Positions 59,083-64,000 of a stretch of DNA of 64,000 bases are shown here, piece by piece. Source of the stretch: Arthrobacter sp. CJ23 (GTDB lineage: Bacteria; Actinomycetota; Actinomycetes; Actinomycetales; Micrococcaceae); contig NZ_CP102950.1 of NCBI RefSeq assembly GCF_024741795.1, forward strand, positions 2,666,001-2,730,000, written 5' to 3'. The notes under the pieces were generated by a model. That model saw nothing but the letters and a program-made list of their open reading frames with translations. It searched no databases and was not told the origin of the DNA. How positions within the stretch are numbered: position 1 is the first letter of the stretch; every line of letters begins with the position of its first letter. A program made the translations under genes and the position numbers.

Positions 59083-60576
59083 CTAGACGGAGACGGTCTC
59101 GCGCGCCGCAGCGGCGGGCGCGGAGGCGGCATCGCGTGCCGGGAACGACGGCGGGTTGACCCCGGCCATCTCTTCCATGACGCGGACCACCTGGCAGGAG
59201 TAGCCGAACTCGTTGTCGTACCAGACGTACAGCACGAGGTTCTTGTCGTTGGAGATCGTGGCCAGGCCGTCCACGATGCCCGCACGGCGCGAGCCCACGA
59301 AGTCGGTGGAGACGACGTCGGGCGAATCGATGTAGTCGATCTGCTTGCGGAGATCCGAGTGCAGCGACATTTCACGCAGGTAGTCGTTGACTTCGTCCCG
59401 CGTGGTGCCGTTCTCCAGGTTGAGGTTCAGGATGGCCATGGAGACGTCCGGGGTGGGGACGCGGATGGCGTTGCCGGTGAGCTTGCCCAGCAGCTCCGGC
59501 AGTGCCTTGGCGACGGCCTTGGCGGCGCCGGTTTCGGTGATGACCATGTTCAGGGCGGCGGAACGGCCGCGGCGGTCGCCCTTGTGGAAGTTGTCGATCA
59601 GGTTCTGGTCGTTGGTGAACGAGTGGACGGTCTCGACGTGGCCGTGGACCACACCGAACTTGTCGTTGATCGCCTTCAGGACCGGGGTGATGGCGTTGGT
59701 GGTGCAGGAGGCAGCCGTGACGATCTTGTCGGCATCGGTGATGTCGCCGTGGTTGATGCCGTGGACGATGTTCTTCAGTTCCCCCTTGCCCGGGGCGGTC
59801 AGCAGGACGCGGGCTACACCCTTGCTCTGCAGGTGCTGGGCAAGGCCGTCACCGTCGCGCCACCGGCCCGTGTTGTCCACCACCAGGGCGTCCTGGATGC
59901 CGAAGGCGGTGTAGTCGACCGTGGCGGGGTTGTCCGAGTAGATGACCTGGATCTGGACGCCGTTGGCCGTGATGGTGTTGGCTTCTTCATCCACGCGGAT
60001 GGTGCCTTCGAAGGAGCCGTGGACGGAGTCGCGGCGCAGCAGGCTGGCACGCTTGGCGAGGTCGTTCTCGGCGCCCTTGCGGACGACGATGGCGCGCAGG
60101 CGCAGGCCGTGTCCGCCGCCGGCCTTTTCGATGAGGATGCGGGCCAGCAGGCGGCCGATGCGGCCGAAGCCGTACAGGACGACGTCGGTGCTGGTGCGGT
60201 CGTCCCCGCCGCGCTTGCCGACGACGTCGGCGAGTTCTGCGCGGAGGAATTCTTCCAGGGAGGTTCCGGCGCCTTCGGCCTTGAACTTCTCGGTCAGGCG
60301 GGCGATGTCGATTGCTGCGGCACCGAGCTCGAGTTCAGCCAGGGCGTTCAGCAGCGGTGCGGTTTCTTCGAGCAGGAGCTCGGTGTTGCTCATCCGGCGC
60401 GCGAAGCGGTGCGCCTTGAGGATGTTCATGGTCGACTTGTTGATCAGGCTACGGCCATGGATGCTCGTCACCACATTGTTTTCGCGGTACAGCCGGCCGA
60501 TCACGGGGATCATGGCCTCGGCAAGAGCCTCCCGGCCCATCCACGTATCAAGACAAGAATCTGACGTCTGGCTCAC
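59083..60576 (-). CDS. gap: Glyceraldehyde-3-phosphate dehydrogenase, long form
   Basis: Interconverts glyceraldehyde 3-phosphate and 1,3-bisphosphoglycerate. At 497 residues it is far longer than the usual 335 because of an N-terminal helical extension of about 125 residues ahead of the Rossmann motif VLYGFGRIGRLLAR. The catalytic cysteine is in TAASCTTNAITP and the partner histidine in HVETVHSFTNDQ. This matches the long second GAPDH (GapB-like) of corynebacteria and relatives, often linked to gluconeogenesis. The coenzyme preference cannot be read safely. Confidence 0.92.
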   Translation of the reverse strand: MSQTSDSCLDTWMGREALAEAMIPVIGRLYRENNVVTSIHGRSLINKSTMNILKAHRFARRMSNTELLLEETAPLLNALAELELGAAAIDIARLTEKFKAEGAGTSLEEFLRAELADVVGKRGGDDRTSTDVVLYGFGRIGRLLARILIEKAGGGHGLRLRAIVVRKGAENDLAKRASLLRRDSVHGSFEGTIRVDEEANTITANGVQIQVIYSDNPATVDYTAFGIQDALVVDNTGRWRDGDGLAQHLQSKGVARVLLTAPGKGELKNIVHGINHGDITDADKIVTAASCTTNAITPVLKAINDKFGVVHGHVETVHSFTNDQNLIDNFHKGDRRGRSAALNMVITETGAAKAVAKALPELLGKLTGNAIRVPTPDVSMAILNLNLENGTTRDEVNDYLREMSLHSDLRKQIDYIDSPDVVSTDFVGSRRAGIVDGLATISNDKNLVLYVWYDNEFGYSCQVVRVMEEMAGVNPPSFPARDAASAPAAAARETVSV

Positions 60577-60699
60577 AGAACTACCTTCCTTGGGTCAACC
60601 ACATACGTCCTCGTATGCAGAAGTCGGCCGCGGGGATTGATCCTGCGGCGCGCGCGTCCGTTGGGCTTCGGTCTGCCCAGGGACACTTGAACGCGAGCA

Positions 60700-60735
60700 A
60701 AGAAAAACCGCCGGCTGCGAACGCAGACCCGGCGG
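60700..60735 (-). terminator. rnpB terminator
   Basis: Minus-strand stem CCGCCGG/CCGGCGG with inner CTGCG/CGCAG, followed by TTTTTCTTT; about 85 nt beyond the mature rnpB end. Confidence 0.8.
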
Positions 60736-60821
60736 CAGAACATCCACGTTCAGCTCCCATTCTACGGTGGCACCCTGCCAGGGGTGGCCGCCGTAGGGCG
60801 TGAAATCACTCACAGTGCTTG

Positions 60822-61206
60822 GGGTGGATGGGTTGACCGATACGCCGGGTTCTGTGCTCCCCTGCTGTTGCCGGCAGGGGAGTAGCGACCATCCATCTAC
60901 GGGCGCCGTTGCCGACGCCCTCCAGCGGCCTACCCGGGCACTCGGGCGAGCAGCCCTCGAACGTGCCCTGTCTGGCCTTGCTCCGGGTGGGGTTTACCTA
61001 GCCTTCCCGGTCACCCGGGAAGCTGGTGGTCTCTTACACCACCGTTTCACCCTTACCTGGATCCCAAGGGACCCTGGCGGTCTGTTCTCTGTGGCACTGG
61101 CCTGCGGGTTACCCCGAGTGGGCGTTACCCACCACCCTGCTCTGCGGAGCCCGGACGTTCCTCGAGCCACTTGCGTGGCGCGCGGCCGCCTGGTCAACCC
61201 ATCCGC
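60822..61206 (-). ncRNA. rnpB: RNase P RNA, type A
   Basis: Catalytic RNA that matures tRNA 5' ends. On the minus strand the P4 strands are recognisable as GAGGAACGTCCGGGCTCC near the 5' end and ACAGAACCCGGCGTAT near the 3' end, with GGTGAAACGGTGGTGTAAGA between. The P1 helix is formed by GATGGGTTGACC and GGTCAACCCATC at the two ends. Length about 385 nt. Ends are inferred from P1 and may be off by a few bases. Confidence 0.95.
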
Positions 61207-61211
61207 CCTAC

Positions 61212-61217
61212 AGTCTA
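61212..61217 (-). promoter_or_regulatory. rnpB -10 box TAGACT
   Basis: Minus-strand TAGACT 6-7 nt before the inferred RNA 5' end, which independently calibrates this hexamer as a strong -10 in this genome. Confidence 0.65.
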
Positions 61218-61247
61218 CCGGCGTCGGGGGCTGCTCCCGTCCGCCGG

Positions 61248-61253
61248 TAATAT
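61248..61253 (+). promoter_or_regulatory. Leaderless -10 box TAATAT, 6 nt before GTG
   Basis: TAATAT-N6-GTG before yaaA, divergent from the rnpB promoter. Confidence 0.55.
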
Positions 61254-61259
61254 CGACAG

Positions 61260-62024
61260 GTGCTGATTCTGCTGCCGCCTTCCGAAGGCAAGACCCCCGC
61301 TGCCCACGGCCCCGCCGTCGAGTGGGAGTCCCTGAGCTTTCCCGCCCTGAACGCGTCCCGGGCGAAGGTGCTGGAGGCGCTGGGCACGGTCAGCGCGCAC
61401 GAGGATGCCCTGGCACTGCTGGGCGTCGGGGCCTCCCTGAAGGCCGACGTCGAGCGCAACACCCGCCTGCATGCCGAGCCAGCGGCCCCGGCCCACCAGG
61501 TGTATTCCGGGGTCCTCTACGATGCCCTTGGTTTCAACAGCCTCACGGCAACGCAGCGGCGCAAGGCGAGCGAATCGGTCCTGGTGGTCTCGGCGCTGTG
61601 GGGCGCCATCGGCTTCGGCGACCACGTGCCCGCCTACCGTCTGTCCATGGGGACCGCACTGCCCGACGTCGGGCGCCTTGCCTCGTTCTGGAAGCCGCAG
61701 CTCAGCGCGGCCCTCGCCGAACGGACGGAGGGCGAGCTCCTGGTGGACTGCCGCTCCAGCACCTATGCGGCGGCGTGGACTCCCCCGGCCGCACAGACCG
61801 TGGCCGTCAACGTGTTCACGGAGGCCAACGGCAAGCGCACGGTGGTCAGCCACTTCGCCAAGCACACCCGCGGCGAGTTCGCCCGGCACCTGCTGACGCG
61901 GCGCGGCAGGGCGCCGGCCACCCCGCAGCAACTGCTGAAGGCTGCAGGCGAGGCGTGGACTGCGGAGCTTGTGGAGGGGACAGCGCGCAAGGCGCACGCC
62001 CTCAACATCATCCTGCCGGGCTAG
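61260..62024 (+). CDS. yaaA: YaaA family peroxide stress protein
   Basis: A 254-residue member of the YaaA/DUF328 family; in E. coli it lowers free iron during peroxide stress and binds DNA. The start MLILLPPSEGKT is the family signature, with YSGVLYDALGFNSL near residue 82, WGAIGFGDHVPAYRLSMG near 115, DCRSSTYAA and FAKHTRGEFAR further on. GTG at 61260 is the only start that keeps the signature. Confidence 0.92.
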   Translation: MLILLPPSEGKTPAAHGPAVEWESLSFPALNASRAKVLEALGTVSAHEDALALLGVGASLKADVERNTRLHAEPAAPAHQVYSGVLYDALGFNSLTATQRRKASESVLVVSALWGAIGFGDHVPAYRLSMGTALPDVGRLASFWKPQLSAALAERTEGELLVDCRSSTYAAAWTPPAAQTVAVNVFTEANGKRTVVSHFAKHTRGEFARHLLTRRGRAPATPQQLLKAAGEAWTAELVEGTARKAHALNIILPG

Positions 62025-62040
62025 CCCCCCGGCTGGGTGC

Positions 62041-62778
62041 CTAGTTCCACTCGGCGGAGCGAACCAGGATGCAGCCGGAGTCCGGGCAGAAGACGATGTC
62101 GTCTTCCGCGGCGGCCTTGACCTCGGCGAGGTCGCCGGGGCTCAGCATCATGCCGGACCCCTCCGACTTGCCGTGGAAGAGCCGTGCTGCGCCTACGCCG
62201 CGCTTGGCGATGGTCTTTTCGTAGACGGCCAGCATTCCGGCGTCGAGGCCTTCTGCGAAGGCTGCCCGCTGGGTCCGGACCTCGGCCTCTTCCGCGGCGA
62301 TGACGGCGATGGCGGCGTCGAGTTCGGCGCGGATGCTGCCGAACGCGCCCTGGATATCGTCCACGATCAGCTGCTGGGCCGCCTGGCGGTCCCGCAGCCC
62401 CTCGAGGCGCTCCATGATTTCCAGCTCGACGTCTTCAAGGTCGGAGCGGCGCTTGTTGAGGGAGGCAATGTCGCTTTGCAGGGCCATCAGGTCCTTGGAC
62501 AGTCCCGTGCCGCTGTTCAGCCTGGCTTCGTCGCGTTCAATGCGGGAAACCACCTGCTCCACGTCCGCTTCGGAGCGGCGCAGTTCGGCCTCGGCGTCGT
62601 GGACGGCCACCTTCGCGGCGCCCAGTTCCCCGTTGGCCACGGAGAGGGCGTCCTGCAGGTCGGTGATGCGCGGGTCCTGTTCAAGGACGCGGCGGCGGCC
62701 GGCCAAGGACTTGAGCTTGGCATCCAGCCCCTGCAGCTCAAGCAATTTCAACTGTTCCGCCGGTGCTGCCTTGGCCAC
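62041..62778 (-). CDS. Coiled-coil protein with degenerate C4 zinc ribbon
   Basis: A 245-residue protein. Residues 5-170 form a long antiparallel coiled-coil hairpin, followed by GVGAARLFHGKSEGSGMMLSPGDL and CPDSGCILVRSAEW. The CT398/DUF164-like family, found beside Nif3-like proteins, normally has two CxxC pairs at these places. Here the first pair is absent (replaced by GKSEGSG) and the second is Cys-x4-Cys, so zinc is probably not bound. It lies 114 nt downstream of the Nif3-like gene on the same strand. Function unknown. Confidence 0.8.
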   Translation of the reverse strand: MAKAAPAEQLKLLELQGLDAKLKSLAGRRRVLEQDPRITDLQDALSVANGELGAAKVAVHDAEAELRRSEADVEQVVSRIERDEARLNSGTGLSKDLMALQSDIASLNKRRSDLEDVELEIMERLEGLRDRQAAQQLIVDDIQGAFGSIRAELDAAIAVIAAEEAEVRTQRAAFAEGLDAGMLAVYEKTIAKRGVGAARLFHGKSEGSGMMLSPGDLAEVKAAAEDDIVFCPDSGCILVRSAEWN

Positions 62779-62892
62779 GCTTACCTCCGCTTGGTTGTGC
62801 CGGGACTGTGTCTCAGGCCCGGCCGGGCTCCTCAGCCCGCGTCCATCTAGACTCTAGCGCCTAGCGTGCTCCCCTGCCTCGCTACGCCAGGC

Positions 62893-63798
62893 TTAGCCGG
62901 GAGTCAGAATGAAGTCCCAAGGATCGCTGTTGGTGGTGCTGACGCGGATCTCCACCTCGTGGCCCTGGTCCGCCAGCACATTCCCGAGCGCTTCGGCCGC
63001 AGCAGGCAGCCACAGCCATTCGCTGGCCCAGTGCGAGACGTCGATCAGGTACGGGCGCCCGTTCACCGCGCCTTCGCGGGCCTCCGACGCCGGGTGGTGG
63101 CGCATGTCGGCCGTCACGTAGACGTCCGCCTGGCTGGCCCGGACGGCGTCGAACAGGCTGTCGCCGGCCCCGCCACAGACAGCGACGCGGCGCACCAGCC
63201 CGTCCTTGTCCCCGGCCACGCGCACGCCTCCGGCCACCGCTGGCAGCATTTCGAACACGCGGGCGGCAAAGTCGCCCAGGGTCATCAGCTCGGGGAGCTC
63301 GCCGACACGCCCGATGCCTTCCTCCGGAAGGCCATTGCTGGCAGGCGTGAGCGGTGCGACGTTTTCCAGTCCCATCGCATCCGCCAGGACATCGGAAACA
63401 CCCCCGACGGCGGAGTCACCGTTGGTGTGGACGGTCAGCAGGCCCGTCCCGGCTTCGATGAGCCGGTGCACGGCCAGACCCTTGGCCGAGGTGGCGGCCA
63501 CCGAGTTGACGCCCTTGAGCAGCAAGGGGTGGTGCGTGATGAGCAACCCGGCACCCCATTCAATGGCCTCGTCGATCACTTCCAGCGTGGGGTCCACGGC
63601 GAACAGGACCTTGGTGATGGAGGCTGTGGGCCGGCCCACCACCAGGCCCACCTCGTCCCAGTCCTCGGCGAGTGATTCGGGCCAGAGCTCTTCTACTGCC
63701 AGGAGGACCTGGCCCAGCGTGGGGGTCTCGGGGAGTTCACCGGTACCGGCCTCTTCGCCGGAGTCCGCGTCGGGGAGTGCGGTGCTTACTGCTTCCAT
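62893..63798 (-). CDS. Nif3-like dinuclear metal-centre protein (YbgI family)
   Basis: A 301-residue protein of the hexameric Nif3/YbgI family. Metal ligands are visible as ITHHPLLLKG near residue 90, HTNGDSAVGG near 125 and a histidine/glutamate-like VSHWASEW near 270. The ADMRHHPASEA segment near 235 is also typical. It probably acts as a metal-dependent hydrolase, but no reaction is firmly established. Adjacent to the zinc-ribbon protein, a widespread pairing. Confidence 0.88.
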   Translation of the reverse strand: MEAVSTALPDADSGEEAGTGELPETPTLGQVLLAVEELWPESLAEDWDEVGLVVGRPTASITKVLFAVDPTLEVIDEAIEWGAGLLITHHPLLLKGVNSVAATSAKGLAVHRLIEAGTGLLTVHTNGDSAVGGVSDVLADAMGLENVAPLTPASNGLPEEGIGRVGELPELMTLGDFAARVFEMLPAVAGGVRVAGDKDGLVRRVAVCGGAGDSLFDAVRASQADVYVTADMRHHPASEAREGAVNGRPYLIDVSHWASEWLWLPAAAEALGNVLADQGHEVEIRVSTTNSDPWDFILTPG

Positions 63799-63913
63799 AC
63801 CCTTATTCTTACCCCATGCGGCACGCGCGGGGCTCCCGGCAGTGTCCGGACAACGTCACGGTCCCGTAAGGTATCCCGGGAATCATCCGGCGCCCCGATC
63901 CATTGAAGAGGTC

Positions 63914-64000
63914 ATGAGAACTTTTGTACTTGGCGGAGGCTGCTTCTGGTGCCTGGACGCCGTCTACCAGAAAACCCGGGGCGTCAGCGCGGTGGTGTCC
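63914..64000 (+). CDS. msrA: Peptide methionine-S-sulfoxide reductase, partial (cut by window end)
   Basis: The first 29 codons: MRTFVLGGGCFWCLDAVYQK with the MsrA active-site motif GCFWC. GAAGAGG precedes the ATG. The rest lies beyond the window. A TAAGGT hexamer in the gap upstream (63867-63872) may belong to its promoter. Confidence 0.9.
   Translation, partial: MRTFVLGGGCFWCLDAVYQKTRGVSAVVS

Overview
The window is high-GC actinobacterial chromosome, most likely Arthrobacter/Pseudarthrobacter (Micrococcaceae). The support is gene content and order: ileS-folC-DUF4233-ndk, clpX and clpP1P2-tig, ettA beside a second ssb, mycothiol-type redox proteins and MptB. An actinobacterial type-A RNase P RNA and a translational-type ileS T-box agree. 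Assignments rest on motifs read by eye; no database search was possible.

Host left arm (1-31271): a VKOR-family protein faces the leftward ileS-folC-DUF4233-ndk operon, which has a T-box leader. Then come an EEP-family phosphodiesterase, an SDR, valS, a Fpg/Nei glycosylase, an Rv2466c-like thioredoxin-fold protein, clpX, clpP1P2 with a putative ClgR box, tig, tRNA-Pro, tRNA-Gly, nei, rpiB, pepN, OsmC, an epimerase, MscS, a truncated haemoglobin, tesB, ettA and a lipoprotein. This arm ends in the 3' part of an ssb paralogue.

Prophage (31270-50823, about 19.55 kb): a compact, apparently complete temperate siphophage has integrated by serine recombinase inside ssb. The 5' part of ssb (51 codons) lies at 50821-50976 and the 3' part (135 codons) at 30864-31271. 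Removing the prophage across the shared CA/TG dinucleotide restores one 186-codon frame. The order is integrase; an origin-like and switch-like control region; small early genes and a RecA-fold helicase; a small-membrane-protein and M23 lysis cassette; HNH, terminase, portal, a fused protease-capsid gene with an internal start; connectors, tail tube, a frameshifted tail chaperone, tape measure and two tail-tip proteins. No classical HTH repressor was recognised. A face-to-face promoter pair near 33.5 kb is the best candidate for the lysogeny switch.

Accessory end of the prophage (47969-50771): behind the late terminator lie two leftward small genes and four rightward genes. All four rightward proteins have an acidic N-terminus, one membrane helix and a cytoplasmic helical domain; three also share a Trp-Arg/Asn...Ala/Thr-Tyr signature. 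Each of these four, the first leftward gene and (with 7 nt) the integrase begins next to its own TANNNT box, mostly exactly 6 nt before the start codon. This leaderless architecture also precedes many host genes here. I read it as a lysogen-expressed accessory module, and as the most novel item in the window.

Host right arm (50821-64000): ssb 5' part, tRNA-Arg, GNAT, map, AlkD-like protein, MptB, orn, tRNA-His, def, a GNAT-like acyltransferase, a secreted HNH nuclease, long-form GAPDH, rnpB, yaaA, a coiled-coil protein with degenerate zinc ribbon, a Nif3-like protein and the first 29 codons of msrA.
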